58,631 nt of DNA, from contig JAGBXB010000013.1 of NCBI GenBank assembly GCA_017629515.1, positions 1 through 58,631 on the forward strand, written 5' to 3'. The stretch is from Lentisphaeria bacterium (GTDB lineage: Bacteria > Verrucomicrobiota > Lentisphaeria > Victivallales > UBA1829). The notes below the pieces were generated by a model. That model had not been told where the DNA came from and searched no databases. It worked only from the letters and a program-made list of their open reading frames with translations. Both the position numbers and the translations under genes were made by a program. Shown here in pieces: positions 1 to 8,340 of this stretch (position 1 is the first letter of the stretch; each line of letters begins with the position of its first letter).

Positions 1-171
1 ATGTTTGATTTAAGTTCAAAACCGGATGCGGCAGCCCCTTATTTTATATTCAACGCCAAAATCCGGTATGATGAAAAGCTTGCCAGGTATTTTTATGAGA
101 TTTATTCCGATGACTCACAGGAAACGGAAAGTAAAATATGTTTTTCTCTGGACAAAAAGTTTTTGCAATAA
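1..171 (+). CDS. C-terminal end of an unidentified protein (5' partial)
   Basis: An open frame runs from the first base of the window to a TAA at 169-171 and gives 56 residues with a normal mix of charged and aromatic residues, ending in DKKFLQ. The first codon is ATG, but no upstream sequence is available to judge whether it is the real start. It could be the tail of a longer gene. I do not recognise the family. The next gene on the same strand starts 109 bases later. Confidence 0.4.
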   Translation: MFDLSSKPDAAAPYFIFNAKIRYDEKLARYFYEIYSDDSQETESKICFSLDKKFLQ

Positions 172-280
172 CATAACAGCAGTTGTTTTTCCGGTAATTT
201 TTTCTCCATATTGATTTTTCTTGCATTTTTTCTGATGAGTGTTATATTACTTTCAACGCAGATGGGAGGCAAATCATCCT

Positions 281-709
281 ATGAAAATACTGATGAAAAA
301 TTTTGGTGTTATAGAGTGGATCGTGATCATTTCCGTTGGCGTGTTTCTTGTTTTTCTGCTCTGTATTGTTGTTGATGCCATTATTGCCACTATGCACGGT
401 AATGTGGAAAAAGTCATAATCAAAACGGTCAACGGCAGAAAGTTCTCATTAAAAGTTCCGGTCAGACCAACAGCAAGACAGGAAAAAACAAAAGGGGAAC
501 AACTTTACAGTTACGATCTTACGGTTGAAAATTTATGGGGCAGCTGCTGGTTTCTGGGATTTATTCCGGAGAAAAAAAGGCTCTTTCTTACTGCTTCCCA
601 TATGGGACTATCCGTATTCATACTTGATTATGCCATAACTGATCCGGAAGCGGAAAAGGTATTGCTTGAGTATTTGCAGAAGATCGAACCGGCAAGGATC
701 ATTAAATAG
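281..709 (+). CDS. Small membrane-anchored hypothetical protein
   Basis: This frame encodes 142 residues. The start at 281 is preferred over an in-frame ATG at 239 because GGGAGG lies just upstream of it at 262-267. Residues about 9-35 form one strongly hydrophobic segment (IEWIVIISVGVFLVFLLCIVV), so the protein is probably anchored in the inner membrane by its N-terminus. The C-terminal domain of about 100 residues is soluble and mixed alpha/beta in composition, with no motif I can name. The function is unknown. It lies in a stretch of small and damaged genes. Confidence 0.6.
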   Translation: MKILMKNFGVIEWIVIISVGVFLVFLLCIVVDAIIATMHGNVEKVIIKTVNGRKFSLKVPVRPTARQEKTKGEQLYSYDLTVENLWGSCWFLGFIPEKKRLFLTASHMGLSVFILDYAITDPEAEKVLLEYLQKIEPARIIK

Positions 710-750
710 GAAAACCTGCGATCCGTTACGAAAAATTTTATATTTCCCTA

Positions 751-1013
751 ATGAAACGATGGTCAAAAGAGATCCTTTTATCTCTTAAAGATACTTCCTG
801 TAAAGTCTTTTTTGTGATTCCACCTTATAATGATGCGGGCGTTTTATACCATGATCCGGAAGTGGAAAATATTTCCTCTGCCTTACAAGGGGGTGCAATG
901 CCCTGAAAGATCCTGATCTCCCGCTGAAAAATTTCAATGGTTTCGCTATCTACTCTCAATGGGAAATGACAGATGAAAAATGGAAAGAGTGGGATCGTGT
1001 AAATAATCCATAA
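751..1013 (+). pseudogene. Frameshifted hypothetical gene (G5 homopolymer)
   Basis: The frame from ATG 751 reads MKRWSKEILLSLKD through ENISSALQGG and then stops at 904-906. One extra G in the GGGGG run at 889-893 would restore a coherent continuation, NALKDPDLPLKNFNGFAIY then SQWEMTDEKWKEWDRVNNP, ending at 1011-1013. Both halves look like genuine protein, so this is a gene of at least 86 codons interrupted by a -1 frameshift, or an assembly error in a homopolymer. The first-half frame is open back to 706, just before the stop of the preceding gene, so the true N-terminus may be lost. The family is unknown. Confidence 0.5.
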
Positions 1014-1202
1014 AAAAACTGCCTTTCGGGAAAGAGGATGGAACATATTGTATTTGATGGCATTCCTTATTGGCTTTGGGGGAATTTCATTGATGATAAT
1101 ACTCCAGGAAATAAAATCGCCGGAAACTGAATTTTTTCCTTACATTGATCTCTTATACCATGTATATTACTGCGTATTCGAAGCAAAGCAGGGAGTTTTG
1201 TT

Positions 1203-1579
1203 ATGGATCCCCGGGATCTCTCTTTTTTATTGGTTCCCGCTTCCTATATACTTGGGGCGGCAGGTTTGCTTTCTGTTATCTTTATAGAAAGAAAAGACAG
1301 GATATATCTGCCGGCAGCTTTGATTTCGCTTCATTCCCGGTGGCTCATCCTTATCGTTTTTTTATAGTCGCATTAGTTTTGAGTGTTATATTTCCCACCC
1401 TGTCTTACCCTTTTCAGAATACTGTAGAATTTACCCTCTTTTTTGTTTATTATCCCTGCCCGCCCTTTATTTTATGGTTCATCTTTTCCATTCTTTCCGG
1501 AAAGTTTTTGCCGGAGCAGATCAAAATTTTCCTTTGCTTGCTTATGATTTTCCAAACCGGGGAAAAGAAGAAGATATAA
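1203..1579 (+). pseudogene. Frameshifted small integral membrane protein
   Basis: ATG 1203 has a good ribosome-binding site (AGGGAG, 7 nt spacing) and encodes MDPRDLSFLLVPASYILGAA then GLLSVIFIERK and a second hydrophobic stretch, before stopping at 1365-1367. Adding one T to the T7 run at 1357-1363 moves into a frame that continues with further hydrophobic helices (FFIVALVLSVIFPTL, FFVYYPCPPFILWFIF) to 1579. The whole would be a protein of about 125 residues with four membrane segments. Its 3' end overlaps the convergent gene on the minus strand by about 100 bases, so the true end may be earlier. The family is not recognised. Confidence 0.35.
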
Positions 1580-2215
1580 GGAAATATGATCCAGGGCTTT
1601 TTGATATTTTCCCTCCTGTAAAAGCCCTTCCCCTTTCATAAACAGCGCTTTTGCGGCAAAAGTTTCTCCGGGGGAGGCGATGAGTTTATCCAGAAAGGGA
1701 TAGGCTTTGGAAAATTCTTTTTTCCCCATGTATAATTGAGCAATAAAAAGATGGATCTTATACAATTCTTCCGGAGAGTCTTCTGTCAGGGAAATATCTT
1801 TTCCGGAAAGAAAAGTGGAAAGAAGATGAAGAGATTTTTCCCGGTCTCCATCAAGAAGAGAAGCATTGGCGGCATGAAAAAAACTGTACTCCTCCCAGGG
1901 TGAGATTTTTTTCAGTTTTTCCGCGCTTTTTTCATAGAGGACCGCACTTGCCTTGTACTGTTTCTGCTGGAAAAGGGAATCGGCTTTTTTCAGATCTTCC
2001 GGCTTGGGAAAGGAAAGTTTTTTCAGGAAATGGGCGGGTAGACGCATATAGGAATTACTTTTATTGTGCAGAAAAAGTATATCTCCATTTTTTTCAATGG
2101 AAAGATCTTTTGTGGTAAGGATTTTTCCATCTTTCAGTGTCAAATGTATTTCCCCGCCGGAAATGGCGGAAAACAGCAGAAAACAGAGTTGAAAAAAGAG
2201 GAGATATTTCAGCAT
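1472..2215 (-). CDS. Secreted TPR-like repeat protein
   Basis: This frame encodes 247 residues. A signal peptide (MLKYLLFFQLCFLLFSAIS) predicts export to the periplasm. Residues about 20-75 form a small beta-rich domain. From about residue 75 onward, helical pairs with TPR-like spacing follow (ADSLFQQKQYKASAVLYEKS, ALFMKGEGLLQEGKYQKAL), so it is probably a scaffold or complex-assembly protein. It starts one base after the stop of the glycosidase-like gene upstream and is probably the last gene of the leftward carbohydrate operon. No catalytic motif is visible. The TPR assignment rests on pattern recognition. Confidence 0.6.
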   Translation of the reverse strand: MLKYLLFFQLCFLLFSAISGGEIHLTLKDGKILTTKDLSIEKNGDILFLHNKSNSYMRLPAHFLKKLSFPKPEDLKKADSLFQQKQYKASAVLYEKSAEKLKKISPWEEYSFFHAANASLLDGDREKSLHLLSTFLSGKDISLTEDSPEELYKIHLFIAQLYMGKKEFSKAYPFLDKLIASPGETFAAKALFMKGEGLLQEGKYQKALDHISLYLLLFPGLENHKQAKENFDLLRQKLSGKNGKDEP

Positions 2216-4420
2216 TTATTCCTCCGGAAAAATGGATATGGTTTCAAATGCTTTCAGAAGGATCTCCTCACAGGAAAGGAAAGAAAGAAGTGGTGAAACA
2301 TTGCTTGTTTTCTTTCCTGTTTTTTCCACATACAGACTTACTTTCACCGGATAGGAAAAGGGATTTTTTACTGTAAGGACCTTGTTATGCAGTTGCGCTT
2401 CCACATGATCAAAAACGATGAGAAGATCTTTTTGAAGATCACAATAAATACCGGGATTTTCCGTTATGCACATAAGTACCGCACACTCTGTCCAACCGCC
2501 ACTGCCGTAGGGGATGATCCCGCAACGGTTCACATAATCCTGGAAAAATACCTTTTCACATATATCCCCCACCGGTACAAAACCGCCTTTCAGCATGGGG
2601 ATGGGATGATTTTCTGTGGAGATATACTGTACGCAATTATGGATGATCTCCTGTAAAAGCCGGAGATATTTTTCTTTGCCGCTTAAACGGTAAAGAAGGA
2701 AAAGGCTGTTGGCGGAATCTGTACAGGGGGCAGGGGCCCCATGCTGATTCTGCAGGTTCGCCTGAACGGCTCCACGGCAATCCGCATCCATGAGAGCCAG
2801 TGTCGTTCCTGCCGGGAAAGTATATTTGACAGAGGGGACCCAGGAGGCAAAGTAATCCGCACAAAATTCCGCTTCCGGGAGATATTTTTTCCCGGAATAT
2901 CTGTGAGAATAAAGAACAGTGGAAAGAAGAAGCGCGGAAGCCGATTCACTGTCCGGAGCAAACATGCAATCCCCGGGGCCACCGTAAGTAAAGCCTTTTT
3001 TCTTCAATTCCTCCAAATAGGAAACAAGGATCTTTTCTCCTGTGGAAAAATATTTTTCCTCACCGTAACAGTCAGAGGCAAGGAGTAATGCTGCCGGCAG
3101 GATCGCTCCTGAAAAAGAGCCGCCCAGAACCATTTCCCCGTCGGGAACATTGATGATACAGCCGATCTGCCCGTATCTTTCATACAGACGGATAAAGGCA
3201 TCCGCAAGATTTTTTGCAAGTTTTTTCCATTCCTCCGGATAAGAAACTTTTTCTTCGTCCAGCAGCAGAAACATTTTCAGAGTATAAAAAAGAAATTCCG
3301 CAGGGAGACGGGTGATACAACACCCTTTTTCTGTTTTTATGGGGAAATTATCCGCCATATATTCTACTTTCCCCTCTGTGACTATTGCTGTTGACCACAG
3401 AAAGCCGCTGGGGGCAATGGCATTTTTAAAGATATTTTCCAGCTGCGTAAGTACATATTTTTTCAGCGTATCATTTCCAAATTTATATAACGGGATACTT
3501 TCCGGATAGGCAGTCCAGCCCGTATTGAGGGTTTCCAATCCCCTTGTTTTCGTAAAGAATCCATAGTTTTTCAGATAACGGACTTCTTCAAACATTTTGA
3601 GAAGAATTTCTGAAGCATGGGAAAAACTGCGGGTATTTTTATACGGACTCTGCTGGAAAAAAGAAGATCGTATTTCTGAAAAGATCCGGTAAAAATCTGC
3701 CAGATCCTCTGTGGGAAGGAGAAGGCTCTGTATGGAAGCGGAAAGTGTCAGGCCCTTTGCAAGTTCCGGTGCATCATCCAGGTTCTGACAGGCGATGAAA
3801 CTTTCTCTCCTTACACAGGGCAAAGAAAGCAGTATCCTTAAAGAATTTTCTTCCGTTACACTTATTTCTATACCGTTATTGCCCAGACTTGTCCCCTGTT
3901 CAAAAGTCAGGAAGAATGCCTGTTTCCTTTCCGGCATAAAGACCCCGACAAGAGGGGTGGAACCATCTGTTACAGAACGGTTGAAAAGTTTCCCTCTGCC
4001 AACGGACGGGATCTGCCACATGGCGATTTCCGGATGCAGAGGATCTGCCGGAGTGAACTCTTTAAAATATTTTGGCGGGTAACAATGTTCTTTCACCATG
4101 GTAAAATCATTGCCCGCATAACAGGATGAGGGGATGAAGACAAACCAATTTTCATTATAGGAGGGGAGAAGCACATCAAAGAAAAACCGCCCCTCTTTCA
4201 CCGCGGACTCCTGTACGCAAAAGGAGATATGGTGTTCTTTTTTTTCTCCCTTTTTTACAGAGGAATTTTTTGCGGCTAGTTTGATGACCGTTTTCCCGTC
4301 ATGCAGGATATTTTCCCCTGTTTGCAAAAAATATTCTTCCTGTATTTCTCTTCCTGAAAATAAAGTCAGGCCGGTTGAAAAAGAGATATTTTCCTGTTGC
4401 AGGAAAGATGTTTCATCCAT
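2216..4420 (-). CDS. Putative (alpha/alpha)-barrel glycosidase-like protein
   Basis: The start at 4420 is chosen because GGGAG sits 9 nt upstream; the frame can be extended to a TTG at 4495, but without support. The 734-residue product has no signal peptide. An N-terminal beta-rich region of about 270 residues precedes a helical region with repeated aromatic and Gly-rich turns (LNTGWTAYPES, YGGPGDCMFAPDSESASAL, GIIPYGSGGWTECAV). This layout resembles six-hairpin glycosidases acting on oligosaccharides, but I cannot name the family or the catalytic acids. It sits between a secreted glycosidase-like gene and a TPR gene in what appears to be one AraC-controlled operon. Confidence 0.5.
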   Translation of the reverse strand: MDETSFLQQENISFSTGLTLFSGREIQEEYFLQTGENILHDGKTVIKLAAKNSSVKKGEKKEHHISFCVQESAVKEGRFFFDVLLPSYNENWFVFIPSSCYAGNDFTMVKEHCYPPKYFKEFTPADPLHPEIAMWQIPSVGRGKLFNRSVTDGSTPLVGVFMPERKQAFFLTFEQGTSLGNNGIEISVTEENSLRILLSLPCVRRESFIACQNLDDAPELAKGLTLSASIQSLLLPTEDLADFYRIFSEIRSSFFQQSPYKNTRSFSHASEILLKMFEEVRYLKNYGFFTKTRGLETLNTGWTAYPESIPLYKFGNDTLKKYVLTQLENIFKNAIAPSGFLWSTAIVTEGKVEYMADNFPIKTEKGCCITRLPAEFLFYTLKMFLLLDEEKVSYPEEWKKLAKNLADAFIRLYERYGQIGCIINVPDGEMVLGGSFSGAILPAALLLASDCYGEEKYFSTGEKILVSYLEELKKKGFTYGGPGDCMFAPDSESASALLLSTVLYSHRYSGKKYLPEAEFCADYFASWVPSVKYTFPAGTTLALMDADCRGAVQANLQNQHGAPAPCTDSANSLFLLYRLSGKEKYLRLLQEIIHNCVQYISTENHPIPMLKGGFVPVGDICEKVFFQDYVNRCGIIPYGSGGWTECAVLMCITENPGIYCDLQKDLLIVFDHVEAQLHNKVLTVKNPFSYPVKVSLYVEKTGKKTSNVSPLLSFLSCEEILLKAFETISIFPEE

Positions 4421-4526
4421 TGCGTGTTTTCTCCCGTATTTTCTGTGATTACTTCCATACCCTATTACATTAGCATACGGGAGCTTTTTTTTCAATGGAG
4501 AAACTTTACAAAATACTTTTTAAAAC

Positions 4527-6368
4527 TTATTTTTTCTTCTGACCGGAAAAAGAAACTTTATCCTTCTTCTCCTCATGATCATCAACATAAACTTCTCTTA
4601 TTTCAACCTCATCAAAATATACCTTTTCCTCCTTTCCGGAATTCCCCACATTAAGCATTACATTCATGTAAGAAGTTTCCGGCGGGATGTAATCAATTAC
4701 GGCGATTGCTTTTTTCCAGCCGTTGCCGGCATCTTCCAGAGGAACAAGGGCAAGATTCCGGAAATGGGCATGCCATTTGCCTTGATGATTTCTCCATTGG
4801 ATGCCCAATGACGCATTGCTTTTGCCCTCATTTTTGATAAGGGCGGTCACATAATAGACGGAAGAAGGTTTGATTTTTATGCCCTGATGGGTGCAGCCGC
4901 TTGTTACACCGGTGATTTGCAAACAGACAGATCCTTTCCAGCCTTTCCCCGGTGCGGCGGCAAATTTCCCTTTGGATCTTTTCTGCTGCCAGCACTCCCA
5001 GAATGTCAGGGCAGGTACGATCACAGCATCCGGGGTCTGGACATTGTGTTTTTCCTTTACTTTGCCCTGATCGAATGAACCGTTTTTCAAAAGATTGCCG
5101 CTTACTTTGCCCTCTTTGACTTTCTGTATGATATAGTTATATGGATTTTTCGCATAAAGCATGGCTTCACTGATCCCCGGCAATCCATCCGTCCAGAGAG
5201 GACCTTTCACGCCGGAACGCATCATATTTTCAGCAGCTTTCTGTTTATAAGATTGATTATGTTTACCGGGGATCCAGCGCAAGGCTTCACTCCATGTCCA
5301 GACATATTCATGGGAGAATTTTGCCGTGTAGGTGAAATTTCTGCGGAAATAGGAAAGAAGAGAAAGATTGGCTTCTTTTGCCAGTTTTTCGGCATAAGTA
5401 ACGCCTTTTTTATCTTTTCTAAGGTAACTATCCAGATAAAAACCGATACTTAAAGAGGTCTGTTCCCGCAATTTCCGCTGATTTTCCGGGGCAACGAGCA
5501 ATTTGAAATACAGATCTCTTGTGGCAGAAAGCCGGTAATAATCGTCGAGTTTCCTTGCGGCGTAACTGTCTGCTTCCATCCCGTCAACGATTTTTGCTGT
5601 GGGGGGAAGTCCATCATAAATACCATTGATAAATCCTACAAGCAGTCCGGTGGGAGCTCCTTCCAGCCGTTCATAAAGCATAGGCATACCGTTTGTGGCA
5701 GGGCCTGCGGTAAGATCCAGCCAGAAGAGGCAGAAAAGTGTTAATTGAGGGTACTCGTCTGTCATGGCCTTGATAAAATCTTTTCCTCTTTTTCTTGCCA
5801 TTAAGTAGGCTTCATCAAAGGAGCGGCCGCAGGAGCGTCTGTATGCCCATTTGTTGTAATTGCCGTAATCTTCCATATCAAAATGGATCCCTGCAAGATT
5901 GCCCTCCTTTGCCATTTTGGCAAAAAATGCAAACTTTTTATTGACCGAGTTCCAGAAAGTATCGGAAAAAAGATCAAAATCCCCATTGAAATTGCACATA
6001 TTGGCATTGAGGAAGTTGTGTTTGAATTTTTTTGCATTGCGCATACTTTTCAGGTATTTTCTATCCTGCTCAAACCATTTTTCATCAAAGGGAAGTCCTG
6101 TAAATGCCTGATAGGAAAGGGAGATCTTTTTCTTTGTTACCGGATGGGGGACGATTTTATTGAGAATACTGATCCCCATACCGTCATAAGGGAGAGTTTT
6201 TTCCAGTTTTTCCAGATTTTTTGCAAGATATTCCGGTGTGGGATTATCCCAGCCGAAGAAGATGAGTTTCTTTTCCGGAACCCGGTAAAGTTGAGGGGAA
6301 TCTGCTGCTCCGGCAATGGATAAGAAAGCTGTGAAAAGCAGAACGAAAGAAACATTTTTCAAAAACAT
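4527..6368 (-). CDS. Secreted glycoside-hydrolase-like protein with C-terminal CBM-like domain
   Basis: This frame encodes 613 residues. The N-terminus is a clear signal peptide (MFLKNVSFVLLFTAFLSIAGA), preceded by an AAGGAG ribosome-binding site. Residues about 30-420 look like a (beta/alpha)8 hydrolase core; GIHFDMEDYG at 160-169 is a plausible catalytic-strand motif with two acidic residues. The region from about 428 onward begins LLKNGSFDQGK and is beta-rich, in the manner of CBM4/9-like jelly-roll modules. The extreme C-terminus is Lys-rich. The gene lies 41 bases downstream of a prepilin-like gene and is probably co-transcribed with it. Substrate and GH family are not known. Confidence 0.6.
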   Translation of the reverse strand: MFLKNVSFVLLFTAFLSIAGAADSPQLYRVPEKKLIFFGWDNPTPEYLAKNLEKLEKTLPYDGMGISILNKIVPHPVTKKKISLSYQAFTGLPFDEKWFEQDRKYLKSMRNAKKFKHNFLNANMCNFNGDFDLFSDTFWNSVNKKFAFFAKMAKEGNLAGIHFDMEDYGNYNKWAYRRSCGRSFDEAYLMARKRGKDFIKAMTDEYPQLTLFCLFWLDLTAGPATNGMPMLYERLEGAPTGLLVGFINGIYDGLPPTAKIVDGMEADSYAARKLDDYYRLSATRDLYFKLLVAPENQRKLREQTSLSIGFYLDSYLRKDKKGVTYAEKLAKEANLSLLSYFRRNFTYTAKFSHEYVWTWSEALRWIPGKHNQSYKQKAAENMMRSGVKGPLWTDGLPGISEAMLYAKNPYNYIIQKVKEGKVSGNLLKNGSFDQGKVKEKHNVQTPDAVIVPALTFWECWQQKRSKGKFAAAPGKGWKGSVCLQITGVTSGCTHQGIKIKPSSVYYVTALIKNEGKSNASLGIQWRNHQGKWHAHFRNLALVPLEDAGNGWKKAIAVIDYIPPETSYMNVMLNVGNSGKEEKVYFDEVEIREVYVDDHEEKKDKVSFSGQKKK

Positions 6369-6409
6369 ATTTTTCTCCTTGATGTTGCAATTTGCTTCTT
6401 TATTTAAAA

Positions 6410-7261
6410 TCAGAATTGGACGAAGGGCGCGTAAGTATAGTAATAAAATTTATAGTATTTGGCAATTTCCATCCTGCTCCGGGAAAGAACGCTGCCGTCA
6501 ATGTGCTGGATATTGGCTTTTTTATTATGAACAAGATGGATCCCGTTTGCCCCGCCGGGGTTTGTTGTGCTTGCCCAGCTCCAGTTTGCGATCTGACGCT
6601 GTTTTGCCTGATTCCTTCCGATCCTGCTGTCAGCATAAAGGAGGGAGAGACTGGGGGAAATGGGGGGATAATAATTTTTGCCGTTAATCGTCTGGTAATA
6701 AACATAGGAACGGTTGATTTCCCGCAAACGGAATCCGTTGCTTGTGGCAAATGTCCCGTAGGTGGAAGCGTATCTGTACTGGTCATCCGGAAGATATTTA
6801 TTAGGCCAGAATGAGGGGCAGACAAAAATATCTTTATTGGGCAGATAACCAGCCTGCATATATGTATGGAAAGCATACTTGGGCGGATTGATGATATTGG
6901 CAGGGAAAAAGTCTTTATAATCATCGCCATAAGACTGGACAACAAGAGCCACCTGCCGCAGATTATTGACACATTTTATACTCATGGCAGTAGCCCTTGC
7001 CTTGCTCAATGCAGGAAGAAGCATCCCCGCAAGAATGGCGATGATGGCGATGACTACCAATAGTTCAATCAGCGTAAACGCCGATTGAGTGAAGGTGTGA
7101 AGGTGTGAAGAGCTTTTTTTGCATTCGCAAAAAAAGCGTGAAGTGCGCCCTGACGGGCGTAAGGATGTGCATTTTTTTATTTTTGAAAAACAATTCTCTT
7201 GTGCAGCAGTAACAAGCGGTTTGATCAAAGTAAATTTTTTCTGTCTTTTAAAAGAGAACAT
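6410..7261 (-). CDS. Prepilin-type N-terminal domain protein with duplicated prepilin motif
   Basis: The start at 7261 is set by AAGGAGG just upstream and by a promoter at 7337-7365, and gives 283 residues. The prepilin motif occurs twice. A degenerate copy, FTLIKPLV, begins at residue 10, and an intact copy, [16 protein letters not shown], begins at residue 62 and is followed by [12 protein letters not shown]. About 50 intervening residues ([23 protein letters not shown]) are encoded by DNA that forms two strong hairpins. The mature part has the usual Lentisphaerae pseudopilin layout ([31 protein letters not shown] near the end). The residue before Phe62 is Ala, not Gly. This is the first gene of the carbohydrate operon. 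Confidence 0.8.
   Translation of the reverse strand: MFSFKRQKKFTLIKPLVTAAQENCFSKIKKCTSLRPSGRTSRFFCECKKSSSHLHTFTQSAFTLIELLVVIAIIAILAGMLLPALSKARATAMSIKCVNNLRQVALVVQSYGDDYKDFFPANIINPPKYAFHTYMQAGYLPNKDIFVCPSFWPNKYLPDDQYRYASTYGTFATSNGFRLREINRSYVYYQTINGKNYYPPISPSLSLLYADSRIGRNQAKQRQIANWSWASTTNPGGANGIHLVHNKKANIQHIDGSVLSRSRMEIAKYYKFYYYTYAPFVQF
7112..7161. repeat. Twin-hairpin insert within a prepilin coding sequence
   Basis: Positions 7112-7137 form a perfect 11-bp stem (GCTTTTTTTGC / GCAAAAAAAGC) around a 4-nt ATTC loop. Positions 7144-7161 form a 7-bp stem with one G-T pair around TGAC. Just before them, 7091-7110 contains the tandem unit GAAGGTGT repeated twice. The element is translated as part of the 50-residue insert between the two prepilin motifs. 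It looks like a palindromic mobile or repetitive element that kept the reading frame. Confidence 0.6.
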
Positions 7262-7336
7262 ACTCCCTCCTTCATATTCGTTTTTTTGTCCGGTGAAATT
7301 TCCTTCCGGGATAAACAAAGATTTCTTCCATACAAG

Positions 7337-7365
7337 ATTATACAACAGAAAAATAGAAAAAACAA
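7337..7365 (-). promoter_or_regulatory. Sigma70-like promoter for the prepilin/glycosidase operon
   Basis: On the minus strand TTGTTT (7365-7360) and a perfect TATAAT (7342-7337) are separated by 17 nt. The predicted transcript starts about 70 nt before the ATG at 7261. The promoter is back to back with that of the AraC gene. Confidence 0.6.
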
Positions 7366-7375
7366 GAAAAAATAT

Positions 7376-7403
7376 TTGTATTATTTACATAAATAATTAT
7401 ATT
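7376..7403 (+). promoter_or_regulatory. Sigma70-like promoter for the AraC regulator
   Basis: TTGTAT (7376-7381) and TATATT (7398-7403) are separated by 16 nt, about 20 nt before the ATG at 7424. The short divergent intergenic region makes joint control of the regulator and the carbohydrate operon likely. Confidence 0.45.
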
Positions 7404-7423
7404 ATCTGCAAATGGGAGGAATC

Positions 7424-8329
7424 ATGAGTGATACTGTAATCTTTAAGAAACGTACCGGCGAATGTGCTTTATGGAAAGAAGAAGTTTATTTCAATATGAA
7501 TCCAAGAAAGATGGTATTCAACTCATTTCAGCTGCATCATATTGCCTGTATCCATTGCCGTAAAGGAGAAGAAATATCCTTTGCTCTTATGGGGGGCAGA
7601 TATTGGAGTTTTTGTATTTCCACAGCGGAAAAAAGCCATATTTCTGTGAAAAAAGGCAAAAAAGTATATTTGAATGACAGTAATCTTCTGATCCGGCCTC
7701 CCATCATTCAGCAGGAGGATGAAGTTGCGGTAATGGGGCATCACATTCTGGAAAGTACGGTACAGAAAGAGTGTAAAAGATATTACTTCGGCATTGAAAG
7801 AAATATATATATGGAGCAGATGTTCTGCCTGGGGGAAGTGAAAGTCATCCATTTAAGAAATCCGGAGAAAGTGATAAACTGCATCGAATCCCTTTTAACT
7901 CTTGTTCAGGGAAAAAAAGCCTGTTCTTCAATAGAAATATCCTGTCTGCTTTTCCGCTTTCTTTCGCTTATCAATCCCGGGGATTTTTCCCGTTCCGTCT
8001 CTACCGGACCCTATTCCCATCTTATTGATTTTGTCCGCCATTATCCCCAGGATTATCCTGCATTGGAGAGTATGGAAAAAACTTTTCAGGTTTCCAGAGA
8101 AACTTTACGCAAGATCTTTCTGGAACACACCTCCATGAGTCCTATGGATTTTGTGGTCAAAGCCCGGTTGAAAAACTCCTGCTGGATGCTGACAAATTCC
8201 GTTATGCCCATCCGGGAGATCGCTGAATTGAACGGCTATAAAGATGCCGCTTTCTACTCTCATGCTTTCAAAAAACATTACGGGATAAGTCCGAAACAAT
8301 ATAGAGAACAGGCGGAAAAAAAGAAATAA
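7424..8329 (+). CDS. AraC-family transcriptional regulator
   Basis: This frame encodes 301 residues. ATG 7424 is chosen over 7412 because the ribosome-binding site GGGAGG lies between them. Residues about 1-190 form a cupin-like sensor region. The last about 100 residues carry the double helix-turn-helix of the AraC/XylS family: the first helix pair around MEKTFQVSRETLRKIFLEHT and the second around MPIREIAELNGYKDAAFYSH, followed by the signature AFKKHYGISPKQYREQ. AraC proteins with this layout usually bind a sugar and activate transcription. It is divergent from the prepilin/glycosidase operon, which is its most likely target. Confidence 0.85.
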   Translation: MSDTVIFKKRTGECALWKEEVYFNMNPRKMVFNSFQLHHIACIHCRKGEEISFALMGGRYWSFCISTAEKSHISVKKGKKVYLNDSNLLIRPPIIQQEDEVAVMGHHILESTVQKECKRYYFGIERNIYMEQMFCLGEVKVIHLRNPEKVINCIESLLTLVQGKKACSSIEISCLLFRFLSLINPGDFSRSVSTGPYSHLIDFVRHYPQDYPALESMEKTFQVSRETLRKIFLEHTSMSPMDFVVKARLKNSCWMLTNSVMPIREIAELNGYKDAAFYSHAFKKHYGISPKQYREQAEKKK

Positions 8330-8340
8330 AGAATACTCTT

